DNA of 28,819 bases from an uncultured Desulfuromonadales bacterium (GTDB lineage Bacteria; Desulfobacterota; Desulfuromonadia; Desulfuromonadales; Geopsychrobacteraceae). The notes beneath the pieces are model-generated. The model had not been told where the DNA came from. It saw nothing but the letters and a program-made list of their open reading frames with translations, and did no database searches. Made by a program: the position numbers and the translations under genes. Shown piece by piece: positions 5,835 through 13,229 of this stretch (position 1 is its first letter; each line of letters begins with the position of its first letter). The stretch spans positions 1 through 28,819 of the forward strand of contig CAMYNC010000053.1 of NCBI GenBank assembly GCA_947259685.1, written 5' to 3'.

Positions 5835-7880
5835 TCAGTCATCTCCTAACAGCTGGCTGATGCCGCTGAAAAAGTTGCTGGCGCTCTGCTGCTCCTGTTC
5901 CGGGGTACTGGCCGGGGGGCTGTCGGCAGCGCTGCGTTGCAGCACCTCAGGCGGAATCTCAACCAGAAAGCGGCTGGGGTCGCGCTGCTCCAGCTTGCCA
6001 TACTTGCGCCGCCGCTGGGCACCTAGCAGTACCAACTGGCGTTCGGCACGGGTGATCCCGACATAACAAAGCCGCCGTTCTTCATCAATATCGAAGGTCT
6101 CGTAGATCGATTTTTTGTGCGGCAGAAAGCCCTCTTCCATGCCGACCAGAAAGACCACTGGAAATTCCAGCCCCTTGCTCGAATGCAGACTCATCATGGT
6201 CACGGCGTTCTGCGCCAGCTTTTTCTCTTTATCGTTACGTTGTGGGCCGTCATCGTCAAGCAGCGAGACCTTATCGAGGAATCCAGCCAGCGAGGGTTCG
6301 GGATCGCGCTCCAGATAGGACGCCATGGCGTTAAGCACCTCTTCCTGGTTCTCCACCCGCCGGCGCGCCCGCTGCGGATCATTTTCCTGCCGATAGATCT
6401 CCTCGGCCAGCTTTAATTCGCTTAAAAACTCCTGCAAGGTCTCGGTCAACCGCAACGGCTGCTGAAACTTCTTGCGGTAACGCTCCAGCAGCTCGACAAA
6501 CGCAGCGATCGCTTCATGGGTCCGCGCCGTCAACTCCTCCACCTGTTGCGAGTCTTTCAGCACCTGCCAGAGTGGCTCTTCCGCTTCGGCAGAATGGCGA
6601 ATCAGCTTATCGGCACTGCTGGCACCGATATTGCGCCGCGGGTAGTTGAGAATCCGCAGCAGATTGACTTCGTCGAAAGGATTGATCAGCACTTTCAAAT
6701 AAGCGATCACATCCTTGACCTCTTTGCGATCGAAAAACTGTTGGCCGCCGATCAGGACATAAGGGATGTCGGCATAGCGCAGCTGCTCTTCAAAGGCCCG
6801 CGACTGGCTATTGGTCCGATAAAGAATGGCAAAATCGGAGTACCTCAGCTGATGCCTGGCCCGCTCCAAGTGCAACCGTTCAATCACCTGGCAGGCCTCA
6901 TGCTCGTCATCATCACAGATCAGATAATCGATCGGCGAGCCGGCCCCGTCAGCGGTCCAGAGAGCTTTCTCCTTGCGCTTGCGGTTGTGCTTGATCACCG
7001 CGTTGGCGGCACACAAAATATTCCCCGTCGAGCGGTAGTTTTGCTCCAGCTTGATCAGTCGGGTGCCGGGGAAATCACGCTCAAAATTGAGGATGGTCTC
7101 GACGTCGGCACCGCGGAAGCCGTAGATCGATTGATCGTCGTCACCGACCACACAGAGGTTGCCGTGTCCGGCGGCCAGCAGCTTAAGCAGCCGGTATTGC
7201 ACCGGGTTGGTGTCCTGGTACTCGTCGACCATCTGGTAGCGAAAGTGCTGCTGATAGTGCTCCAGCAGATCAGCATGCTGCTCCAGCAGATGCACGCATA
7301 ACACCAGCAGGTCATCGAAGTCGACTGCGTTGTAAGCTTTGAGCTCTTTCTGGTAACGGGGATAAATCAGCGCTGTCATGCAGGAGGTCGGATCGCTGCT
7401 GTGCGAACGGAACTCACCTGGCATCACCAGGCGGTTTTTTGCATCGGAAATCTGCCAGAGGATCTGCTCAGCATCCTTACCCGTGGCATCGGCAATTTCA
7501 TCGCGCAACAGCCGCCGCACCAGCTGCTGCTGATCGGCGGCTGAATAGATCGAGAAGTTCTTTTTATAGCCGAGCCGCTCGATATGACTTTTAAGAATCC
7601 GCACACAGAGGGAATGGAAGGTGGCGATGGTCATCCCCTTGGTCGCCTTTTTGCCAACCATCTCCACCACCCGTTCGCGCATCTCGCGGGCCGCTTTGTT
7701 GGTAAAGGTCACGGCGAGAATATTCTCCGCCGGGATTCCGCCCTGCTGCAGCAGAGAGACGATCCGGCAGGTGATCACCCGGGTCTTCCCCGAGCCTGCG
7801 CCGGCCAGCAGCAGCAGGGGGCCATCGGTATGTGCTACGGCATCGCGTTGTTGCGGATTGAGGCTGGCGAGATCAAACAT
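5835..7880 (-). CDS. Rep/UvrD/PcrA-type superfamily 1 DNA helicase
   Basis: A 681-residue ATP-dependent 3'-to-5' DNA helicase of superfamily 1A. It opens with the Q motif (LNPQQRDAV) and Walker A AGAGSGKT (residues 26 to 33). DEYQDTN (219 to 225) is the Walker B region, followed by GDDDQSIYGFRGA and QNYRST. The C-terminal part has VTMMSLHSSKGLEFPVVFLVG, EEGFLPH and EERRLCYVGITRA. The EEGFLPH-KKSIYE wording and the length fit E. coli Rep (about 673) slightly better than UvrD/PcrA (about 720), but the last 50 residues are Gln/Ser-rich and not diagnostic. The role is replication fork clearance or repair. No strong Shine-Dalgarno precedes the ATG. I leave the symbol blank because Rep and PcrA roles overlap here. 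Confidence 0.93.
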   Translation of the reverse strand: MFDLASLNPQQRDAVAHTDGPLLLLAGAGSGKTRVITCRIVSLLQQGGIPAENILAVTFTNKAAREMRERVVEMVGKKATKGMTIATFHSLCVRILKSHIERLGYKKNFSIYSAADQQQLVRRLLRDEIADATGKDAEQILWQISDAKNRLVMPGEFRSHSSDPTSCMTALIYPRYQKELKAYNAVDFDDLLVLCVHLLEQHADLLEHYQQHFRYQMVDEYQDTNPVQYRLLKLLAAGHGNLCVVGDDDQSIYGFRGADVETILNFERDFPGTRLIKLEQNYRSTGNILCAANAVIKHNRKRKEKALWTADGAGSPIDYLICDDDEHEACQVIERLHLERARHQLRYSDFAILYRTNSQSRAFEEQLRYADIPYVLIGGQQFFDRKEVKDVIAYLKVLINPFDEVNLLRILNYPRRNIGASSADKLIRHSAEAEEPLWQVLKDSQQVEELTARTHEAIAAFVELLERYRKKFQQPLRLTETLQEFLSELKLAEEIYRQENDPQRARRRVENQEEVLNAMASYLERDPEPSLAGFLDKVSLLDDDGPQRNDKEKKLAQNAVTMMSLHSSKGLEFPVVFLVGMEEGFLPHKKSIYETFDIDEERRLCYVGITRAERQLVLLGAQRRRKYGKLEQRDPSRFLVEIPPEVLQRSAADSPPASTPEQEQQSASNFFSGISQLLGDD

Positions 7881-8077
7881 AGACTGGGAAAAGGGCCTTC
7901 AGAAGCAATTGAGCTTAAAAAAACGCTCTAGATCAAGGGGTTGCCTGATAAAAACGGCAGAGAAAGCGGGACCATAACACGGTTGAGAAACGACTGACAA
8001 GCCGCTGATTTATGTTCATTAAAAAGCGAGTAAATCTTCTATTGATTCTGGAAAGCGACTTTGTTAAGTTACGCGCC
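7881..8077. other. Intergenic region upstream of the helicase, no gene recognised
   Basis: Together with 8078-8260 this is a 380-base gap between two reverse-strand genes. It should carry the helicase promoter, but I see no confident -35/-10 pair. No RNA-like hairpin stands out. The only coding candidate in the gap is the small exported peptide at 8078-8203. Confidence 0.4.
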
Positions 8078-8203
8078 ATGTTTCGTCTTGCAATCATATT
8101 TATCAGTATTCTTTGGGCTTCGTTGTTGCTGATTTCCTGGGGGAGCGCTGCGCCGCCTCAAGAAAACACCCAGGTCAGCATCAGCTCCTCAGTCCCATTC
8201 TAA
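8078..8203 (+). CDS. Possible small exported peptide (41 aa), uncertain
   Basis: The frame starts MFRLAIIFISILWASLLLIS and continues WGSAAPPQENTQVS before the stop. Residues 4 to 20 are a hydrophobic stretch after one Arg, and GSA-A-PP is a plausible signal peptidase I site. That would leave a secreted tail of only about 16 residues; otherwise it is a single-span membrane peptide. There is no clear Shine-Dalgarno before ATG 8078; the frame is open further upstream to ATG 8012. It is on the strand opposite both neighbours. No family is recognised, and it may be a chance frame. Confidence 0.3.
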   Translation: MFRLAIIFISILWASLLLISWGSAAPPQENTQVSISSSVPF

Positions 8204-8260
8204 TTTCAGCTGGCCCTGGTTGTTTCCTCGCTCCCGTGAGGCGTATGCTGGAAAAGTCAG

Positions 8261-9205
8261 TTATTCATTCCCCAGCAGTTTATTCTCAATCAGTCGATAG
8301 CGATCCCCCTGCAGGCAGCCACGTCGTTCCAGTTCGGCGTCGATGGCATTCAGCACTTCCCACTTGTTCATCGACCAGAGCGGCGCGAGTAGAATATTGC
8401 GCGGGCCGTCACCGGTCAACCGCTGAATCAGGGTTTCCGGCGGTAAGCGCTCGATAAAATCAACCGCCAATTCGACATACTCCTGCAGCTCCATGATCGG
8501 CACCTGGCCTTGTTTGTAGAGTTCGCCCAACGGGGTTCCCTCCAGCACATGCAGTAGATGGAGCTTGACGCCATCGACTTTTAAGCGCGCCATTTCTTCG
8601 GCGGTCGCCAGAATGTCCTCGCGCGACTCCCCCGGCAAGCCAAGAATCAGGTGGACACAAACCCTTAAACCGCGCTGTTTTGCCTGGGCGTAGCTATCGA
8701 GAAAACATTGATAGTCATGGCCACGCTGGAGATAATTGAGGCTCTGGTTGTGGCTGGTCTGCAACCCCAGTTCCAGCCAGAAGTAGGTCTGCTGATGGTA
8801 TTCGGCCAGCAGGTCGAGGGTCTCCGCCGGCAGACAATCTGGTCGGGTGCCAACCGCCAGGCCAACCACATCCTCAACCGCCAGCGCCTGATCGTAACAG
8901 TCGCGCAATACGTCAACCGGAGCAAAGGTGTTGGAGAAGGGCTGAAAATAGGCGATGAACCATTTGGCGCGATATTTCCGCCGCATCAGTTCTTTGGCGC
9001 GTTCCAGCTGTACGGCAATCGGTTCGCTACGCTCGATCCCGACCGCACCGGAGCCCCCCGGATCACAAAACAGACAACCATGGCTGTCACGCCCGCCAGC
9101 GCGGTTGGGGCAACCGAATCCGGCGTCAATGGAAATCTTGTGCACCCGCCCGCCGAAGCGTTTTTTCAGGTGGCTCGAATAAAGATTAAAGGCTTTTTTA
9201 CGCAT
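8261..9205 (-). CDS. Radical SAM protein, TIGR01212/YhcC-like
   Basis: A 314-residue radical SAM protein. The N-terminus (KAFNLYSSHLKKRFGGRVHK, then ISIDAGFGCPN) is the signature of the YhcC/TIGR01212 family. The iron-sulfur ligands are C32, C44 and C47 (C-x11-C-x2-C, as in that family, rather than the usual CxxxCxxC). FWLELGLQTSHNQSLNYLQRGH and HLILGLPGESREDIL are typical radical SAM core strands. The C-terminus has TGDGPRNILLAPLWSMNKWEVLNAID, also family-specific. The substrate is not established; the family is often discussed in relation to Elp3-like RNA modification enzymes. I chose ATG 9205; a longer frame from TTG 9241 has a poorly placed Shine-Dalgarno and an atypical N-terminus. Confidence 0.88.
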   Translation of the reverse strand: MRKKAFNLYSSHLKKRFGGRVHKISIDAGFGCPNRAGGRDSHGCLFCDPGGSGAVGIERSEPIAVQLERAKELMRRKYRAKWFIAYFQPFSNTFAPVDVLRDCYDQALAVEDVVGLAVGTRPDCLPAETLDLLAEYHQQTYFWLELGLQTSHNQSLNYLQRGHDYQCFLDSYAQAKQRGLRVCVHLILGLPGESREDILATAEEMARLKVDGVKLHLLHVLEGTPLGELYKQGQVPIMELQEYVELAVDFIERLPPETLIQRLTGDGPRNILLAPLWSMNKWEVLNAIDAELERRGCLQGDRYRLIENKLLGNE

Positions 9206-9253
9206 GCCGCAGACTATGCCAGTTCGCCCATGGCAGGGCAAGCCCCTTCTGGA

Positions 9254-9281
9254 TTGCGCTATAGCTTTAAACTGCTATAAT
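9254..9281 (+). promoter_or_regulatory. Sigma-70 promoter candidate for the 9351 receiver gene
   Basis: TTGCGC (9254-9259) and a perfect TATAAT (9276-9281) are separated by 16 bases, about 70 bases upstream of the receiver ATG. The resulting leader would be about 62 bases and ends in AAGGAG. It lies just upstream of the divergent radical SAM gene. Confidence 0.55.
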
Positions 9282-9350
9282 CCTTGCTTGCTTATCAGAC
9301 ATAATAAGTGCTTTATATTGTTGTTATCAAATGACTAAGGAGTCGGGACC

Positions 9351-9707
9351 ATGGCAAGAATTCTGATTGTCGATGATGAGCCGGGGCTACGGATGCTTTA
9401 CAGCGCCGAGCTGGAAGATGAAGGCTACGAAGTGGTCAGCGCTGCAAACTGCGGTGAAGCTGCCATCGCCCTGGAAAGTCAGGCGATCGACCTGGTGGTG
9501 CTGGATATTCAGATCAAGCAGGAGAGTGGTCTCGACATGCTGCAGGATATCGTCAAGCAGCGCAGCAACCTGCCGGTGATCCTTTGCAGCGCCTATAACT
9601 GTTACAAGGATGATTTTTCCTCCTGGCTGGCCGACGCCTATATCATCAAAAGTTCCGACCTGACCGAATTGAAAAGCGAAGTCCGCCGCTTACTGCAAAC
9701 GCCTTGA
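9351..9707 (+). CDS. Single-domain response regulator (CheY-like receiver)
   Basis: A 118-residue receiver with no output domain. The acidic pair is D8-D9, the phospho-acceptor is D52 in LVVLDIQIKQESGLD, the Ser is in VILCSAY, and the Lys is in YIIKSSDL, with Ser rather than Pro after it. The start is well supported by AAGGAG eight bases before ATG, and a sigma-70-like promoter lies upstream. No histidine kinase is nearby, so its partner is elsewhere. It resembles the 912-1298 receiver in overall design (LCS motif, non-Pro after Lys) but is clearly a separate gene. It is followed by the relic in front of the glucan operon, so it probably had no original link to that operon. Confidence 0.9.
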   Translation: MARILIVDDEPGLRMLYSAELEDEGYEVVSAANCGEAAIALESQAIDLVVLDIQIKQESGLDMLQDIVKQRSNLPVILCSAYNCYKDDFSSWLADAYIIKSSDLTELKSEVRRLLQTP

Positions 9708-9764
9708 TCCAGCAGCAACTTGCGCCAGATTCGCCTGAAAAATATCCGCAAAGGACGCAGCATC

Positions 9765-10042
9765 GCCCAGCGAGCCAATAAACATCTGCAGAGGCCCTGC
9801 AGTTGGGGATGCAAAGGTGGTATCATGCGGTTGACAAACGAGGCGACCGCCGAACCAACATCTGCGTGGCTGGGGTTAAAGTCCATTATGACGAAAGCTG
9901 GGTGCGGGTGATTCCAGACCCTAAACGGCCGCGGGTGCCGCTGCTAGCTGATGCGTCCGCAGACGGGCGGGCAGAACAATGACTCAAAGACTACCGCGAG
10001 AAGGTTGAAGAATGGCTGCAGCACCTGCAGAATCCAGCGTGA
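9765..10042 (+). pseudogene. Decayed 3' end of a phosphomannomutase-type gene (possibly nucleotidyltransferase-PMM fusion)
   Basis: Two frames together spell the C-terminal end of a phosphohexomutase. In the first (from about 9777) I read HLQRPCSWGCKGGIMR then LTNEA. After a frame change near 9845 it continues DRRTN, GVKVHYDESWVRVIPDPKRP, ADASADGRAEQ, a TGA stop at 9980-9982, and then LKDYREKVEEWLQ up to TGA at 10040-10042. The wording CSW..KG..MR, then GVKV, ESW and IPDP, then an AE-rich tail is that of the C-terminal domain in mannose-1-phosphate guanylyltransferase/PMM fusions. One frameshift, an internal stop and the loss of everything upstream of about 9765 show it is dead. Its final TGA overlaps a GTG in the GH57 frame (GTGA), which looks like a leftover of translational coupling. 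Confidence 0.62.
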
Positions 10043-12153
10043 AAACACCGCTGAAAGTCTGTATCCTCTGGCACATGCACCAGCCCGACTATCGAGATCC
10101 GGTCAGCGATCAGACCCTGCTGCCCTGGACCTGGTTGCATGGACTCAAGGATTACGGCGAAATGCTTGAAACGATCGCCGAAACCGGCGCCCGGGTCACG
10201 GTCAACTTGGTGCCAACCCTGCTGGAACAGCTGGAACGTTACGCCAACGGCAGTGACCGCGATCGCTGGCTGGAATTGGCGACCACCCCGGCGGTCCAGC
10301 TGGGCGAAGCAGAGCGGCAATTTATTGTCGAGCAGTTCTTTTCCGTCAACGAAGAAACGCAGATCCTGCCACACCGCCGCTACCAGCAGCTGTCCCGGTT
10401 ACGCGGCAGTAAAACCAGCCCCTCAGCAAGCGAATTCAACGATCAGGACATTCGCGATCTGCAGGTCTGGTTTCTGCTCGCCTGGACCGGCTCGCACCTG
10501 CGGCGCAAATCAAAGGTGGTTGCGGAACTGCTTGAGCAGGGGAAAAACTACAGCGAGGAGGACAAACAGCGGCTGCTCGAATGCTGCCACGCTGAAGTTG
10601 CCAGAGTCATTTCCCGTCACCGCGAGCTGGAAGAATCGGGGCAGGTGGAATTATCCGTCACCCCTTACGCCCACCCGATCTTGCCGTTGCTCTGCGATCT
10701 GCGCACCGCGCGCGATCCGAGTCCGGACCTACCCCTGCCGGCCGTCGACTTCCGGCATCCGGAGGATGCCAGGCTGCAGGTCCGTGAGGGTCTGCAAACC
10801 GCCAACCGGATTCTTGGCGCCCGCCCGCGTGGCATGTGGCCGGCCGAAGGCGCGGTCAGCGAAGCTGCAGCAAAGCTGCTGCAGGAGGAAGGCGCTCTCT
10901 GGGCAGCCACCGATGAAGACATTCTCGCCCGCTCGCTGGATGGCGGTTTAAAACACCGCAGCAGACTTTACCAGGTTTACCAGTATGAAGGGTTGCCGCT
11001 AGTGTTTCGGGATCGCGAACTGTCCGACCGGATCGGTTTCCTCTATGCCGGCTGGGATTCCGGGCAGGCGGTGCATGATGTCCTGCACCGCTTACAGGGC
11101 ATTGCCAGCATGGCCCCCGGCGGCACCGTGGCGATTATCCTGGATGGCGAAAACTGCTGGGAGCGCTACCTGGACAACGGCTATCCGTTTCTGCGCGACC
11201 TCTATACCAGCCTGCAAGCCGACCCGGCCCTGGAGCTATGCACCATTCAAGAAGCGATCAAGCAATCAACTCCACAACCGTTGAAACGGCTGGCGGCCGG
11301 CTCCTGGATCCGCTCCGACTTCACCACCTGGATCGGCCACCCGGAAGAGAACCTCGGCTGGGAGTTGCTGCAGCAAAGCCGCGCCGAGACCATCAACCAG
11401 GAGATCACCCAGGCGCTGGCCAATCCGCAGGAGCCGCTTAGCGATCTGGTTCGGGAGCTCTTGCGGGCGGAAGGCAGCGACTGGTTTTGGTGGTTTGGCG
11501 ATGAGCATGTTACCGCCCAGGCGGATATTTTTGATCGGCTCTATCGCTTACATTTAGAATCGCTCTATCATCAGAAAGGTCTTACCGTCCCGGCTCGGCT
11601 GCACCAGTGGATAAAGCCCCCAGCGACCAAACTGACCGAAATCGAGCCGAGCGCCTGCTTCACCCCACGGATCAACGGGCAGATCGGCGATTATTTTGAA
11701 TGGCTGGCCGCCGGCCGCATCGACCTCGCCTCCGGCGGAGCGATGTACGCCAGTCGGGAAAGCCTCGAGGCATTGTATTACGGCTATGACCGGGAACAGA
11801 TCTATTTTCGCATCGATCAGCCTGAACTGCTGCAGCGACTCTGCGGCCCAGAGGGCTGTTTTGAAATTCGCCTGAACGGCCAGCAGCAATATCGTCTCAG
11901 TTACAGCTATGATAAGTTGTCCCTGACCCTGTTCGCCGATAATCAGAAAATCGGTACAGGCACCGCCGCCTGCGCTCGGGTGCTGGAATTTGCTGTTCCA
12001 CTGACGCTACTTCAGTTAGAAATCGGTGACAAATTGAATTTGAGCTGCCATGCCCTTGACCACAAGCGGGAAAACGGGCGCTGGCCGACCGAAGGCAGTG
12101 CCAGCTTCACTTATCGCGGCTGCGATCTCGATACCGAGAACTGGTCGGTCTGA
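10012..12153 (+). CDS. Glycoside hydrolase family 57 enzyme (alpha-glucan-active)
   Basis: A 713-residue GH57 enzyme. The start region ILWHMHQPDY (near residues 18 to 27) is GH57 motif 1. GMWPAEGAVSE places the nucleophile at E279, and IILDGENCWERY places the acid/base at D378, both as expected for the family. The C-terminal 300 residues have helical and beta-sandwich segments typical of long GH57 proteins such as amylases and pullulanase-like enzymes. The substrate is most likely alpha-1,4 glucan (glycogen or maltodextrin), acting in the cytoplasm because there is no signal peptide. ATG 10012 has AGAAGG nearby, but GTG 10039 is an alternative that would make an ancestral GTGA overlap with the relic frame. 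It is the first gene of an operon with galT and the GH13::GlgA frame. Confidence 0.9.
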   Translation: MAAAPAESSVKTPLKVCILWHMHQPDYRDPVSDQTLLPWTWLHGLKDYGEMLETIAETGARVTVNLVPTLLEQLERYANGSDRDRWLELATTPAVQLGEAERQFIVEQFFSVNEETQILPHRRYQQLSRLRGSKTSPSASEFNDQDIRDLQVWFLLAWTGSHLRRKSKVVAELLEQGKNYSEEDKQRLLECCHAEVARVISRHRELEESGQVELSVTPYAHPILPLLCDLRTARDPSPDLPLPAVDFRHPEDARLQVREGLQTANRILGARPRGMWPAEGAVSEAAAKLLQEEGALWAATDEDILARSLDGGLKHRSRLYQVYQYEGLPLVFRDRELSDRIGFLYAGWDSGQAVHDVLHRLQGIASMAPGGTVAIILDGENCWERYLDNGYPFLRDLYTSLQADPALELCTIQEAIKQSTPQPLKRLAAGSWIRSDFTTWIGHPEENLGWELLQQSRAETINQEITQALANPQEPLSDLVRELLRAEGSDWFWWFGDEHVTAQADIFDRLYRLHLESLYHQKGLTVPARLHQWIKPPATKLTEIEPSACFTPRINGQIGDYFEWLAAGRIDLASGGAMYASRESLEALYYGYDREQIYFRIDQPELLQRLCGPEGCFEIRLNGQQQYRLSYSYDKLSLTLFADNQKIGTGTAACARVLEFAVPLTLLQLEIGDKLNLSCHALDHKRENGRWPTEGSASFTYRGCDLDTENWSV

Positions 12154-12180
12154 TTTATTTATTAAGAAAGGAGGGCAAAG

Positions 12181-13221
12181 GTGTCTGAACTGCGCTGGGA
12201 CCCACTCAAAAGCAACTGGTCAATCATCACCAAGGGGCGTAGCCGCCGGCCGCAAGACTTTATCCAGCAGCGTGAGCAGGTTGAAATGAGCGCTTGCCCC
12301 TTCTGTTACGGCAATGAGGATAAAACTCCGGCTGAGATTTATGCCCTGCGCCCCAATGGTGGCAGAGCCAATCAAGCCGGCTGGCAGGTGCGGGTCATCC
12401 CCAATAAATTCCCCGCCCTGCGGATCGAGGGTGAACTGGACAATCAGGCCGAAGGGCTCTACGACCGAATGAACGGCATCGGTGCTCACGAAGTGATCAT
12501 CGAGCATCCGGAACATGATCGCAGTATGGCGGATATGAGTGCCGAAGAGATCGCTGAAGTGCTCAAGGCCTTTCGCACCCGGATGCTCGATCTGCGCAAT
12601 GACAGTCGCTTCCGCTATATTTTCGCTTTTAAGAATCATGGCATTGAAGCTTCAGCGAATGTACCACACTCGCATTCGCAACTGATCGCGGTCCCCTTGG
12701 TCCCGCCGATGATCGCCACCGAACTGGCCAATTGCCGAGAACACTTTCAGCGCAAGGAACGCTGCCTGCTTTGTGATCTGCTGGCCCAGGAGCGCCAGAG
12801 CAAACAGCGGGTGGTTCGCGATGATGGCAACTTTCTGGTTTTCACCCCCTATGCTTCGAGCTTACCTTTTGAGTTAATGATCGCTCCGCTTGAGCATGGT
12901 CATGATTTCACCCTGCAGACCGACCAACAATTACTACTGCTTGGTGAAACCCTGCGTGACACGCTACGGCGACTGCGAGCGGTCTTGCGCGATCCGCCCT
13001 ACTCCTTTATTCTGCACAGCGCCCCGCCGATGCATCTGCGCTGGGGACGTCCCGACTATTGGGCTTCGCTGCCTTCGGATTATCATTGGCATATCGAGCT
13101 GGCCCCGAAGCTGACCCGCGTGGCCGGCTTTGAGTGGGGTTCCGGTTTTCACATCAACCCGACTCCTCCGGAAGAGGCTGCAAGTTTCCTGCGGGATGCA
13201 GACCCTTCGGTTAGATACTAA
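12181..13221 (+). CDS. galT: Galactose-1-phosphate uridylyltransferase family protein
   Basis: A 346-residue GalT-family nucleotidyltransferase, starting at GTG after an excellent AAAGGAGGG. In the Leloir pathway the enzyme moves UMP between glucose-1-P and galactose-1-P through a uridylylated histidine. The catalytic motif is H163-S164-H165-S166-Q167 (HPHxQ in E. coli), with H165 the predicted nucleophile. The Ser in place of Pro also occurs in other bacterial branches. Zinc-type Cys pairs are C39-x2-C42 and CLLC further on, and the second HWHIE motif lies near the C-terminus. It sits 27 bases after the GH57 gene and 8 before the GH13::GlgA frame. In a storage-glucan operon it may use other sugar-1-phosphates; some relatives act on ADP-glucose, so galactose as substrate is not certain. 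Confidence 0.88.
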   Translation: MSELRWDPLKSNWSIITKGRSRRPQDFIQQREQVEMSACPFCYGNEDKTPAEIYALRPNGGRANQAGWQVRVIPNKFPALRIEGELDNQAEGLYDRMNGIGAHEVIIEHPEHDRSMADMSAEEIAEVLKAFRTRMLDLRNDSRFRYIFAFKNHGIEASANVPHSHSQLIAVPLVPPMIATELANCREHFQRKERCLLCDLLAQERQSKQRVVRDDGNFLVFTPYASSLPFELMIAPLEHGHDFTLQTDQQLLLLGETLRDTLRRLRAVLRDPPYSFILHSAPPMHLRWGRPDYWASLPSDYHWHIELAPKLTRVAGFEWGSGFHINPTPPEEAASFLRDADPSVRY

Positions 13222-13229
13222 AAACTTTT

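Noticed and set aside
6516..7301. 261-codon forward frame opposite the helicase
   Set aside because: Lies wholly inside the Rep/UvrD coding region in antisense; no motif, no ribosome binding site.
9711..9838. Reverse-strand frame with protein-like wording (MFIGSLGDAASFADIF) overlapping the end of the receiver gene
   Set aside because: Only about 31 codons from its ATG, no ribosome binding site, overlaps both the receiver end and the phosphomannomutase relic; likely an antisense shadow of formerly coding DNA.
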